DNA of 64,000 bases. Origin: Lanius collurio (Eukaryota > Chordata > Aves > Passeriformes > Laniidae). The position numbers and the translations under genes were made by a program. The first letter of the stretch is position 1; every line of letters begins with the position of its first letter. The notes under the pieces are model-generated. The model was not told the DNA's origin. It worked only from the letters and a program-made list of their open reading frames with translations, and did not search any database. Location: NCBI GenBank assembly GCA_020086605.1, contig JACBWW010000021.1:4194711-4258710 (forward strand), in the 5' to 3' direction. Shown piece after piece: positions 41,208 through 53,600 of this stretch.

Positions 41208-44200
41208 GATGACAAGGGAATGGAATAACATGTCAGGATTCCATAGGCTTAACATTTCAGTCTGGAAAAACAATAACTTGAGTGAGAATGATTGAGTGAA
41301 GTCCATAAAACTTGGGAATTCATGGAGAATGTGAAGAGGAATTGATTGTCATTGTCTGTCTCAGTACAAGATCTCCGAGTCATTGGCAGAAATTACCCGG
41401 TGCTGTTGTCAAACGAAGATGATGTGGCACGTAGTGCAACTGACTGACATAGGAATTAGACCTGCCAAATTTCAGGAAGCAAAGCATATTCAATAAAGGA
41501 CTACTAAATGATAGACAGGCATTATATTTGACTGAGGAAGTCTTTGTGCCTCAAAGTAAAAATGAAGCCTTGAAACATATTCTGACAAAATAGCATACAT
41601 TTTTCCCGGCTTTAGGATCACTCTTATACACCCATTATTGATGCCTTTGAATAACGGACCTTTGATGTGACTCTCAAGGACTTCATGTTTCTGTGTTCTT
41701 GTAGCATAGTGGGAGAGTTTTGGTGATTGACTCTAATCATTCAAAGGGCCTGATCATTCCCTACCTTGACATTCTTCTGAAGCTCTTCCTACTTGCTAAC
41801 CTGAATATCTTCACATTAGCTAGAAAATACTAAGAGCCAGGAATTTCTAGTGCAAATTAAGGATTAAGTCATTATTGACACGATGGTGAAATTGAACATA
41901 CTCTTCTGAGGAGGGCACTAGGCCACATTTTTTTCCTTATTTGTAAGCCAATCAAAACAGAGTAATGCATACAGTTTTCCATTACTCAGGGACCTCATCA
42001 CTGATGGTTTGCCCATCTTCTCTCTGATTAACAGAAATAAAAAATACTTAAAGGACTGCAGCACTGAAATATGTTGGGATTCTAAATACATGTAGTATAT
42101 AGAATACTGCTTATACCTGACCAAATGTCTTGATCCAGCAAGTATTAAGAAACTGCTAAAATATTAAAAAAAAAGTTGAAAATTTTCAAAGGGAATTTAT
42201 TTTAGATCTTTAGTGATAGAAAAGTCAAATCACTGTGACTTCTAATATTTCTTACCTTTTCATGTCTACTTTGGGATGTTTCAAACAGTTAAGTAACAGC
42301 CTTATAAAATCCTTAGGTTTCAAGAATACCTCTTTTGTAATACAAGCTGCTAAATCTAACCCCTATGCAAGCCTCATGCAGTCATATACACAGGTACCTG
42401 AGGAAGGAACTTGGAACATTCAGTGACATTATCCAGAGAAAGACCATTCTTAGGTTTTGGTTTTATGTGAGAAACTGCTTCACTCTTGTCTGAATAGGTT
42501 TAGAAGCCTGGGAAAGGGATTGTGGTCTACAGTTCTGAGTGACAGGAAAATAAGCAGCCTAAGAATTGGACTTTATCAAAGAGTAGAAGAGACAAATTGT
42601 AAAGAAACAAACTCCCTTGTTTCTGGCTGCAAAAATGTCACTCAAAACGTAAATTTCATTATTTTATAGTGTTTGAGCATGACAAATGATGTAAACTGAT
42701 TAGTGCCATGTAAGAATTCTATTAAAACAAGTGAAAAGGAGGGCTTGTTTTTGTCTAAAAACACGCTGTTCTGTGTAACTATTATCTTTATATGAGTCAT
42801 ACTCATTGTTACAGAAAGAGAGATAATTTTAGTTAAGTGTTTTTCCAGAACGTTATTCTGCCCCTCTTCACAGGAGCTCTACAAATAGGGGTGGGGTGCT
42901 GGTATTCTCTTGTTCCATGTCTGTCACCACAAACTCCCACTGTAAATAAGGGAACTTCTCTCTGCAAATAATTTCTCACAAGTAGGTGAAGATCATAATA
43001 GTAGAGAAAACTTCCCACTGCAGTACAAACCAGATGTATTTAGAGCAGTGTTTTATTGTGCCGCATAGACAAGGGTTTATTTGGGCAAAACTCCTTTAAA
43101 CCCAGGAACAGTAAAACAGAGTGAAAAATGTGAGCCAAGGGAATCTACTTCAAACCTTGGTTGCAATATTATCAAGGAAGAGCTTGAACAGGTAATGAAG
43201 CACCTCCTGAAATACTGTTCCATATGAGAGGAAATGTATTTTTATTTTTTTGAATCAGAAGAGATGTTTCTGAACAATCAGCGTAGGACTTGGCACAACC
43301 CTTCCAGCAACACTGTGTTCAGAACTAAGCACTAGTTAAATCCAGTCCTTGCTGGCTGCAGAGCAAAGGATTATCTCTTTAAAGATAAATCTAAAAAGTC
43401 TGATAAATACTCAGGGCCATATGAGATCCTGAAGAGAAGTGATCTGCAGCTGTGTGCAGTCTTCCACTAAGAAATTTTCACAGGTATTTGTTATATTCAT
43501 AGGAAATGGGTGTTCCTATTTCTGCCAGTTGTGATGCAGTCACACACTTGGAAGGAGCTTTATGTGCCATCGCATCTTGCTCTTGTGCTCTTCTTCCTCT
43601 TGGATTTGCACATTTCCTTCCTCTACAGCATTGATGTACAGCCAGAAATCCAGATACCTGAATATTAAATGGACTTTGTACTTAACTCACGTAGCAGGAT
43701 TAGGGTGCACTGCCTCCTTTCCTAAATTCTGGTCAAAAGGAGTATGTAAAACTCCAGAATGTTTTGCAGGGCATTTGCAAAACACTCCTCCCCTGTACCC
43801 AGCTGTATGTTGTGAGGGCTATTATTTTCTACAGGACAGACATAACTTTCATATTTCAGTACTGCAAGCTCAAATAGAGGTTTGCAAGAATAACATTAAA
43901 AAGTAGAAAACTTGAAGCTGTAAGTTTGAAAGACTTCTTTGCAAGTATTTGCAAGTATGCAGTTATAGCTGCGTACAGTAAGAAGAGAAAGCATTTGTAT
44001 TTGTGTAAATACATAAATTGTGTTTATTTGGGTGAACCACCCATGCTGCTTAAATGAGTGTTCATTGGGGTGATACTGTGTAGCTGTTCAGCACCAAGGA
44101 TGGAGAAAATAGTGTTGAGGCTTCCATGCCAGGCTGTGCCTTTGGAGTTGTGTTCTGCGCTGTGGAATGGCTGCTCTGCCGCTTCTGATTTTTCAGAGGA

Positions 44201-47200
44201 AATAGATTGTATTTTTGCATCATTCAAATAGAAAAATGGACTGGCATCTTTTCCATCTCCTGTTCCTAAAGGGCAGGACAAAAACAACATCAAAGAGGTC
44301 ACCATGCCATAGAACTTCTCTTGAAACCATTAAATACTTGCTGTGGAAGCAGAGATTCATTGCTGTGTGGGAGTGGTGAGTGCCTGTGCGTGCTTAGGAG
44401 GCTGTTCTGAACATCAGTCATAACTGAAACTATTTGTGTTCTTCACTCTCTTCCTCAGGTTGGCTTCAAATGTTATTACTGCTTGTTTATGCTCTTATGA
44501 CATTTGTGAACCAAAAAATAATAATGGTAGGTATTGTAAAAGCTCAGGAAAAAATCAAAATGCAGAATTTTGGGGTCAGCAGGGAGTCAGTGTGTGGTGT
44601 TGGAAACAGCTCTAACTTTGGTTAGGTTATATCAGGTTTTACACTTGTTCTCTCAAGTACCACTCTTTTGAAGAGAATTGTGGAGACCTTTCGTTTAGTC
44701 CTGAAGGGGGCATGGTACTACTTGCCAACAATTACACTGAAATATGATCAGGGTGGTGATGACATGCATTAGCTTTAGCCACTTAGATAAGAGGTGTTTT
44801 AAAAAGACATAGAGTTAACATCAACTACATGAATTGTATTATTTTGTTTAACTGTTTCTTGTCATTGCCAACAAGGTCAGTTTAGGCTAGATTTGGAGAA
44901 TCATTTCATGAATTTTCAGACTGCATTGTTACTGAATTCAGTATATCTGTATATCCAAGCCCTGTCTGCATTTTTGAAGGCTCTAGCCTTATGATCCACA
45001 TCATAAATAAGCAGTTTGTGTACAAATTCTAGGAAAAGAAGATACCCTTCTTAAAGAACTGTATTGCGTGGAGTTGGTATCTGACCTTAGATATTGAAAT
45101 GGTTTTCTGCTTTTCCAGAGTTGTAGAAGCATAGAGTTTGCTTATGGACGTTGAATCTGGGATATCAAGTAATCTGGCATGTTTGCAGCAGATCAGTATA
45201 TACAGGCAGAGTTGAGTGCTTTGTTAATATGTGATTTAGGAATATTTATTTCGGTTTAGATTTAGTCTGCTTTTGGACTAGAGCAGCTTTACCATCCTTG
45301 CAGTTTTAAATTGTCTGAAGTGAAAAAGCAATTAGTGCATTTTAGAGGCGCATGTATTATTTGAACCTATTCTACCTCTTGAGCATTAAAACTTTCAGGA
45401 TATGGAGCTTCTAGCTGCAAATTTAATGTTCAGGTAACAAAAAAAATAGTCAAACTTTAAATTTGAGATGCCTTTGGTGGTTCTTTCTTTCCCAGTATTT
45501 CCATTCTTAGTGAATATGAGCAATATGATTAACTTGAAAGTACAGAAACTCAAGATTGAAGCCCTGGGAGGCTGAATGTGCTTGTGAGTGGTCTAGCAGC
45601 AGGTATGCATGGGAACAGCCTGGCCCAGGGGCCAGGCATGGTGGAGCTACTCTCCTTGTCTAGGGTCATGTGCCCATGGTTGGATTCAATGCCCAGAGGC
45701 TCCTGGGCATGGGTAAGACACATTCCTCCTACCCCAGGCAGAAATGAGAGCTGCTGATTGAACTGTACGGGTAAATGGGAGCACACCCACCAGCCCTGCA
45801 CTCACCTTCTGGGTGTTGTGTGTAGCCAGTTGTATGTACATATTAGGATAAGGCATCTTCGACTTCGTCACTCTTTAAGTGCTGCTACCACAGCCACTTC
45901 AAAACACTTGGGTAAACTCCTTTAATGAGCTCTCTGTAGAGCGGGATCACAATGCTGAGTAGCTCTCTTGACTTTGGTAGGTGACAGCCAGCAGTGTCTG
46001 TTTGGATTTCAGGTCTTTATTGCTGCAGCTCTGTTGAAGGTTTTAGTAGATTTCATAGACCTTACACTGGGTTTGTGCATGGGAGAGCTACAAGTCCCAT
46101 TTACTGTATCTTTCCTTAAAACAACAGGTGAGAAGTTGTTTTCTTATTTGGCAGAGGTGTCAGTGTGAGATGCATACTTTAGATTGTTTAATCCTCTTTT
46201 ATTAGCTGTTACTAGTTGAAATCTCTAAGACCATCTTTTCACATGGTTACTTTTCCTGGATGGCTTCACTTTTTCCATTGTAACAAGAATAAAACCTTTT
46301 TTCTCTCAAGTAATTTTCTAGCCAGTAAGAAACTATTGAATAGCTTAGGGAAAGAGTCTTTGTTTGTATTCACGTGAGTAGCTTTTTTCACTAAACTGGT
46401 GCATATTTATATGCTATAAATGTAATTCAAATTCTTCAGGCAATCAGAAATGAATAGCTGCTTCTTCTTACTGTCTGAGACTTATCTGACTAAAATGAAG
46501 TTCAGCATCAAGCACAGATAGGTAATGAAACCAGCTATTGTGCAGGTAAGAAAGTCTGTAATTAATTAAGTGGACCACATCTGGATGTGACCACAGTCTA
46601 ATCGTGAGGGGCTGTAAATAGCATCAAAGATTTGTGAGCGTTAGGTCTGTGGACAGCAGGAAATATTTGAAAGCCAAAGCAGGATCAAATGTTTGGGTAA
46701 AAATTATGGTTATAGCTAACCACAAATCAAGTGAGAGCCATTAGAATGTTGTTTGTTATCCTGTGGTTGAATGTAAATTCTCAGCATTGCTCCTTTGATT
46801 CGTAGAGCAAATGAGGGTTAGGCTGCAACCTTGAAGACATGTGAGACACTGAAGTGAGACAAGCAGGCTCTGCTGACTTTGTTGTGCTCTGCCCTTGGAG
46901 GTTTTCTGAAGGTACTTCTGAACTCGAGTACAGCCATGGCTCCTCACTGTGTTGAGTTGGTTTTCTCTGGAGAACGTACACCACCAAACCTTGCACTGAT
47001 GTCTGTACTGTAAAATGCTTCAAATGCAGGCTGTGTGCTGGCATTCCCCTGCTGTTCTATTGAAATGGCACGTGCTGGCTGTTACCCTTCTAGCAGTCAT
47101 AACATCTTCACTAGTGTCTCATTTAATATTCTTCACAGACAGAGAGAAATGAAAGGAGTTATGTTTATCTAATTGTAGGAGTTAAATCTTTAAGATCATA

Positions 47201-47597
47201 TATGAAAGTCAAAGTTTTAACAGTGGTCAGAGAAAGGTAGTATTATTATGGTCAGCTTCTTCACACATTGGGGAGAGAGCCAGCCATCCAGCCAGTCTCT
47301 AGGCAGACTCTTACACTTTGGAGGGAAAAAACAGAAAAACTAGGGTCCCTCCTAGTGGAGAGGAGAGAGTTTTATCAAAGGCAAGAAACAAAAGTTGGGG
47401 TGAAAATATCAGAAACTGACTGTCTGGGAAAGGACTCTCTTAAGTCCAGTAATGCAAACTGTAATTCCAGAAGATGAGGAGCCAGAGCTTTCAGATGCCA
47501 AAGCAATATGTGCCTCCTTGTTCCTGATCTGCTGTAGCTCCTGCCTGGAGGGAAAGGACTGCATGAGCAGCATGTCTGTGAGTTGCCTTATTACCTG

Positions 47598-47875
47598 ATT
47601 GTCAACTTTCCCAATCTGAATTTCTCCAGTGTGGCTTTAAGAATACTGAGGGAGACTCTGAAGGCCTCGTTAAAGTCAAGAACATCCATTCCTCTCCACT
47701 CCTGTGCTGAACTTGGCATTGAAAATAGCTTGTTCAGGCACAGCTTGGCCTTGGCACATCCACAATGGTTGATCCCAGTCTTCTTTTTGGTTTCTTTTGT
47801 CCTTCCTGCGTTTGGAAATAACTTCTGTGAGGATTGGCTCTGCAGTCTTTCAGAGGGCTGTTAGGGTGACCACCC
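47598..47875 (-). mobile_element. Antisense CR1 LINE reverse-transcriptase relic
   Basis: Translated on the minus strand, short blocks in shifting frames resemble the CR1 ORF2 reverse-transcriptase region. A VTLTAL block followed by EVISK-RRKDK corresponds to the 'VSLTSVPGK..E' segment. It is followed by AKAKLCLNKLFS and DVLDFNEAFR (compare DFSKAFDT, which includes a catalytic-region motif), then LSILKATLEKFRLGKLTIR. The pattern decays with frameshifts and an internal stop, so it is a dead fragment. The family assignment rests on my memory of avian CR1 proteins. A + strand open frame at 47583-47864 is its shadow. Confidence 0.65.
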
Positions 47876-49734
47876 TGCAACTGAGCCTTAGGTCATCCTT
47901 GCCTTAATGAAGATAGATGTGGCAGTTGCTTTTTAGGCATCACCACTAATCACCGTGGTCCCAAAGATTTGTGTACAGAACATTTTCTCAGGTGCATTCT
48001 GACTTGATCTTTCTCATTTCCACAGACTCAGTGGGAGTGATTTAATTTTACACAAAAATTCAAGTGAATTGGGAAAAAAACCCTCATACTTCTGTTTGAC
48101 ACACTTAAGTCCAAAAGTCTTTTAAATTTGTTAGTAAATTTTGCATTGTGAAGACTGTGGAATTGATATAATTCTGCTCTGTCAAATCCATAGAGGCTGA
48201 CTTCTGTGACTTGGCAAATTTCCAGTTGATGTCAACTTTGAAGTCAATGAGGATTTCTTTGGAGAGAGACATCAGGATTTGGATTAAAATATTTATTTAT
48301 TATTGATAAATGAAGTCCACCTGGTCACCAGACAAGGCGAGCATATGATGCAAGAAGAAACAGATTGAGATTTCATTTTCATTTCAGTTTAGTAGAACAA
48401 TTTTATTTCATTCCAAAGCAAAAGATTGACTGATAAATTTTAAAGAATGTATTACTGGTAACAAAGTAGCAGTAGTTGTTACTCATGTGGTAAAGGCTAA
48501 CTTGAAAAGAAGTGCAATGTAAACTTCGTGTTTAGAGGTAAGAAACTAAATTTTTTTATTGTTTTGCAAAGACCTACATTTTGATTTCACAAGGATTGTA
48601 AGTGCCACCTTGTGGACATCATTATTCTTGTATCTCATTATGGGACACAGTGGTGAAGCAGAATGATAAAATTTAGTTTTAAAATCTGTGACAGAAATTA
48701 GTTATGTTTTCTGTGAAGACTGGGAGATTTTGATTGATTTTTCTAGTATTGCTATTGATGTGCTGAAGCTGAAGAACACACTGCTGCTGGCTTCAATGGC
48801 TGTAAATAAAGGCAGACTCTCATTGTCTTACTGTGAAGTCCTTCTACTTTATGATTTTTGTAGTTCTTGCTGGAATCCCTTTGTTGATCACTCTCAGATC
48901 TTTCTCCTGAGTAAGCTATCAATGGAATACCATAGAAGTGAAGCCCCAGATGTCTGGTATTCTCACAAGCTCACTATGCTGTAACCCCCAGTGTCCGTGT
49001 GTAAAAGTGGCTGGATAAAATGGTTCATGCAATGTCATGAAGTAGCCCATGTAATTTTTGGGGGGTGTGTGGGTTGCAGGAGTTTCTTTCTTGTACATCC
49101 TGGTGCTTGGTAGATTAGCTGTGCCATGTTTTTAAAGGGCTTAGGGAATGTCTTGTCTCCTGTGCATAAGTACAATGATGCCTGTTAACAGCTAGCCCTG
49201 AGTTGGGCATCTCTACGCTTTTCACAAATAAAACCAAATTTTATTTTGAGGAATACAGAGTTCTTAATTATATGCAGCTGATTTTCTTCTCATTAATAAC
49301 TTAAAGGTATTGTCATGAGATTCAAGGTGTGTTAAATATCTGCTGCTTATCTTAAAGCTGTCTCCTAAGGATCTGAAACTTCCTCACTAGCCAAGTCAAA
49401 TTCAAGCCTGTACTCCAGAAGTAAATCAAGTGTGGTTTGTCTCTATGCTATTTAGCTGCCAGCCAGTCATAAATTCCTACTTATCCTCCAGGCTATACTT
49501 AGGCCATAACCAGTTTCAAAATTCCAAATCTCTTCCTTGGCTTACTGCTGAAATGTTTTCTGTGTTGTCACAGAACAGAAGCTGATTTATCTCAGATAAG
49601 TTGTTTTTTTAAACTGTTAGGAGACATGGACAGCAGTGCTGTTTTTGCAAAAACACAGTTATATCCCTGGTCATCCAGGATTCCACTGGCATCTCAGCTT
49701 AGGGAAGCTGTTTACAGATTATACAAATCAAGAA

Positions 49735-49854
49735 CAGGTTGGTTGGGGCATGGAGCAGCCTGGTCTAGTGGAAGGTGTCACTGCCCATGGCAGAGGGGCT
49801 GGAACTGGATCATCTTCAAGGTCCCCTTCCAACCCAAACCATTCTATGATTCTA
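49735..49854 (+). mobile_element. CR1 LINE 3' tail, sense orientation
   Basis: CAGGTTGGTTGGGGC, GAGCAGCCTGGTCTAGTGGA, AGGTGTCACTGCCCATGG and GGGGCTGGAACTGGATCATC are followed by CAAGGTCCCCTTCCAACCCA and CCATTCTATGATTCTAG. These are the last about 120 bases of an avian CR1 with its 3' octamer-like tail. It is better preserved than the copy at 27930-28148, suggesting a younger insertion. It lies about 590 bases upstream of the THSD4 spacer exon. Overlapping open frames (49626-49905) are shadows. Confidence 0.95.
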
Positions 49855-50444
49855 GGAAATTATTTTGTTTTAAACTGTCCTGTCCAGGTGTGTGATACTG
49901 AGTGAGTTGAGGATTTTCTACTTGATAAACAGGTGGATTTCTTCTATTACTGTCTAGATGCAGTATAATGATTTCTCAGACACCTCTTGTTGATAATAGG
50001 CTGAATTCTCAGTTTTGGAGGAAATTAGAACAAGACTATAGATTAAGTAGTTCTGCTCTTGTAAAAGGCCTGTTTTGAGTCATCACAAAATCATGGCTGT
50101 CCACCTCTTTTCTGAGCAGCAGCTGTACGAACTACGTGGTTCAGAGGTTCTTTTCTTTCAGCTGAGGAGTGTGCAGTCAGCACGATCAATGTATTACTGC
50201 TCATGGTGTGTTCTTGGATTTTGGCTGGCAGGATGTAAAAACCTGTTGGCTAACTTGAAAACACTGAGTCTGCAAATGCTTTGGTTTTTATTGCCTTTTT
50301 CCATACAGAAGACATTACTGAAATGCTAATTCACAAATCATTTCAGAATTGATTATTCTCTGAAAGTGATACTATTCTCAGTTGTTATGTCTGAAGTCTG
50401 CAGTTGTAAGATCTTGGAAAAAGAAATCTTACTTTATTTTGCAG

Positions 50445-50649
50445 AGCATTGGCTGTGATGACTATCTGGGTTCTGACAAGGTGATTGACAAGTGTGGAAT
50501 ATGTGGAGGGGACAACACTGCTTGCAAGGTTGTGTCTGGAGTTTTCAAACACACGCTAACAAATCTTGGCTACCACAAGATAGTGGAAATTCCTGAAGGA
50601 GCTACTAAAATCAACATTACTGAGATGTCAAAGAGCAACAACTATTTGG
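50445..50649 (+). CDS. THSD4: THSD4 (ADAMTSL6) internal exon, cysteine-rich/spacer junction
   Basis: The 205-nt exon encodes 68 full codons, from SIGCDDYLGSDKVIDKCG to EMSKSNNYL, plus one base (G) of a split codon. Acceptor TTTTGCAG ends at 50444; donor GGTAAGT starts at 50650. Residues 4, 17, 20 and 27 are the conserved cysteines of the ADAMTS pattern C-D-x2-LGS-x4-DKCGxCGGDN-x2-C. Then comes the spacer start, with VSGVFKHTLTNLGYHKIVEI and PEGATKINITE. An N-glycosylation sequon (NIT) lies at residues 57-59. From memory this follows human THSD4 almost residue for residue (compare 'GVFKHALTSLGYHRVVEIPE' and 'KSNNYLA') and fits the relatives ADAMTSL4 and papilin much less well. The protein is a secreted matrix glycoprotein that promotes fibrillin-1 microfibril assembly; it lacks the ADAMTS protease domain. 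The open frame extending upstream to 50382 is intron read-through. The next exon, beginning with the rest of an Ala codon, was not found in the window. Confidence 0.92.
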
Positions 50650-53600
50650 GTAAGTTGCCTCTCAGTGAATGAAGAATGCTTTGTGTGCTAGAACAACTGG
50701 GTGGAGGTTATTCCAAGAAAGGTCTTCTGAGCAGTGTGAAATCGATGTCAAGAAGAAGAGAGGAAAGAGAAAAAATTCATTTAACAGGTGTTTTGATCAG
50801 AGCTAACTGGCTGTTCATAATTCTAGATTGATTTTGCATGATGAACACTGTAGACCTGCTACAATCTGTTTCCCTGTCTGTCTGACTTGGCTTTAGTGTC
50901 TCTTATTAGTTGGTTCTGCTGTGATGTTTCCCACATCTTTAACCTCCTCTGATCAGTCAAAAATCCAGCCAAGTGGATGCTTGTTTATATAAAAGACTGA
51001 TTGAGGAGAAAAGAACATCTGATTGCCAAAAAGTTTCAGTTCTTTTAAAGTGAAAGTATATAAATATTTTATTGAGATAATTTGATAATGAACATGTATT
51101 CACAGAATCCAAGGTCATTTTTACAGTTGTTTATTCTGAAGCAGGTCCTTGATTCAAAACCACTGGAGATCTTGGAATATTTATAATAACACAACATCTA
51201 CAGGTGTACTTCTAGCTATATATAGTGGGTTGCAAATTAGGGATTATGTTGCATTTATACCAGATCTACATCAGTCTTAAGTGTATTAATGAACTGTGGC
51301 ATTCCCCACTGTAACCTGTCGTGTTCCCAGGTTACAAAGCCCTTAGTTTGTCTACATTTTGTGCGTGTTTTGTAGGCAATTCTGATGAGTGGACTGGAGA
51401 GAGAAGAGTTAATTTTGATTTACAAAACCTGCCTCTCACCCTTCAGTTTCTCTTCACCTGTTAGACCATGCTTAGACTGGAGCTCCCTGGGGCCATCCTT
51501 GCTAGCTTGGTGTGGTCATTGCTAGAGCTGTGGGGCTGTGCTGGAAGCTCCAAGCCACAGTCCTCTTGCTGGAGAGCTGCTTTATCTCCCTTCTGCTGGG
51601 TAAAGCATCCCAGCTGCTGCTCAGGTACAGGAAAGGAAGGTGCTCATTGTGGAATTGCTTCTATCCTCTTTTCTGTTTTCTTCCCCTTAATTCCTGCTGG
51701 AGCTGCAATGAGTCCTACAGAAACACTGCCTGGAGAGGTGAGTTTATTATGGGGAGCAGTGAGTTCCATAATTTTACCAAAAAGTTACCTCAAAATTGAA
51801 CAAATAAGATAAGCTACCCATAGTCCAAGAAAGCCAAATGTTCTGGACCTCTTGTCTGGGTGGTCTTCTCAGTTCTAATTCATCCTGATTTCATCCAAAT
51901 GAAGTTTTGATACATTAAATACCAATGTACAGCAGCATGCATTTTTTCACGAGAACAGTTTGTATAGCATCCATCAACACTAACTTAATTGATGATGAAC
52001 TAAACCAATAATTCTATCTGAAGAATTTCAGTGGATACTTCTACATTTGGTAGAAAATGGGTGAGAATGTAGCTTACTTGGCAGTACAGTGAAAGTAGTC
52101 ACATTACTAATATATAAAATCCTGGAGTTGAATGCAATTTTTCTGTCAGATTTATGTGCCTGCATCTGAAAACAGCTGGCAGAAAAATTCCCTTAACTGT
52201 ATTAAAGTCCTGAGCCACTTGAACATTTTTGTAATGGGCAGGACAGAGAGTAACGTTTTTGATTAAAAATAACCAGGCTGTTGGCATGTATGGGAAAGTG
52301 ACAGAGTTTTTCTTTCCCAAGCTACTCCTTAACTCCTTATCCCCTGAGCCCTTGCTTTATGCTATCATCGTTTCTTTCTTTCTTTTCTGTTTTTATCCAT
52401 TTCATATGTTTTATTTTAAACTGCTGGTATGGATTTAGTCTGCTAAATGTGCCAGCTCCCTCCCATGTTAGGAATTCTTGAGGATGTAATTCCAGCCTAG
52501 AAGGACTCCAGCCACTCTGCTTACATTGTTACACAATAAAGTTGGTTTATTGAGGCAGGTGAGTTACACCAGGACAGAAATGAACATGTTCAAGCAGATC
52601 AGAAAGCTGAGACTAAGAGAAAGGTTTATCAAACAACTTACTGGACAAGTGAAACAGTAAATGTGAGGTTGGTGTTTTGGCATATTGGTGGTCACAAATT
52701 TCTCACTGATAAAATAGACTTTAGAATTTAGACTTTTTTTATAGTGCACATAACACTGGTAGAGCTGGGAAGCTTGAAGACTCAGATCTCCCACGTACTG
52801 TTTTCTCTATAATAATGGTAATAAGCAGAAGTCTTGAACTTTAAAAATAATAATAAAAAAATTAAAATTATCCTTATGCTGCAGCAGCAATGAGAAAAAT
52901 AACCCAGCAGCCATTCCTTTAAAGATGTAGTTGAGTGCTTTGCAAAACTGAATTTTCAATACCCTATTCTGTGATAATCCAGTTGTAGCAATCAGAGCTG
53001 CTTGTAAGCAGCATTCTTTTTTTTTTTCCAAGGAGTTTAAGTTGGTGGCTTTTGGTTTTCCTTTCCCTTTGTACATTTTACAGTTTCTTCAATGCAAAAT
53101 TGGAAGTCAACTCAAGGTCACTAAGATGTTTTTTGGGAGGGAGATGACAGCAGATGTTCCTAGGAATCAGTTGTCTTGCTTTTCTCTGTTTAGGAGATTG
53201 TCTTGAGTTCCATGTGGTTTCATTAAGCAGTTTTCACCAAGCTCCATGTCAAAAGTACTAAGCAAGTGAGCAGTCAGGAAGGTTTTCACAAGGAAGTATT
53301 TCTTTAAAATCAGGAGGTGCTGGTAAAAGCAGGCAAGAATATGAGTTTCAAACTCAGCTAAAAGTTGTCCAAACACTTGAAAGCGTCTCTATAATGCCTT
53401 TGTGAACTGTTTTGTTGTAGTCTGTTGCTCGTTTTTGTGAAGTCTGTAACCCTCACAAAAAGCACAGTTCTAATGTTTCTGCTGAATATGATTCAACTTG
53501 CTGAGGTTTGCTTCCAGAATAAAGTTTTTAAATTCTTGCTGCTTCAAAAAAACAGTAAACTTCTGTTAAAAAGAGAAAGCATGACAGTGGTATATAAAAC

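Larger units (their letters stand above)
13532..50444 (+). other. THSD4: Large THSD4 intron between the probable first exon and the spacer exon
   Basis: About 37 kb lies between the donor at 13532 (GTAAGC) and the acceptor ending at 50444 (TTTTGCAG). No further THSD4-like exon was recognised in any frame. The content is ordinary avian intron: AT-rich unique sequence, two sense CR1 tails, one antisense CR1 relic, an ancient palindromic repeat, small tandem duplications, homopolymers and a CpG/E-box patch, each listed separately. Long open frames such as 39483-39986 on the minus strand show no domain. Stretches not covered by these entries hold nothing I can name. Confidence 0.6.

Noticed and set aside
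50382..50444. 21-codon N-terminal extension of the THSD4 exon frame from an ATG
   Set aside because: The extension crosses a consensus acceptor (TTTTGCAG) and its residues have no counterpart in THSD4. It is intronic read-through.
51468..51812. Signal-peptide-like frame about 800 bases after the THSD4 exon
   Set aside because: MLRLELPGAILASLVWSLL looks like a leader, but the following residues have no recognisable domain and no strong phase-matched donor was seen. It is also downstream of the spacer-start exon.
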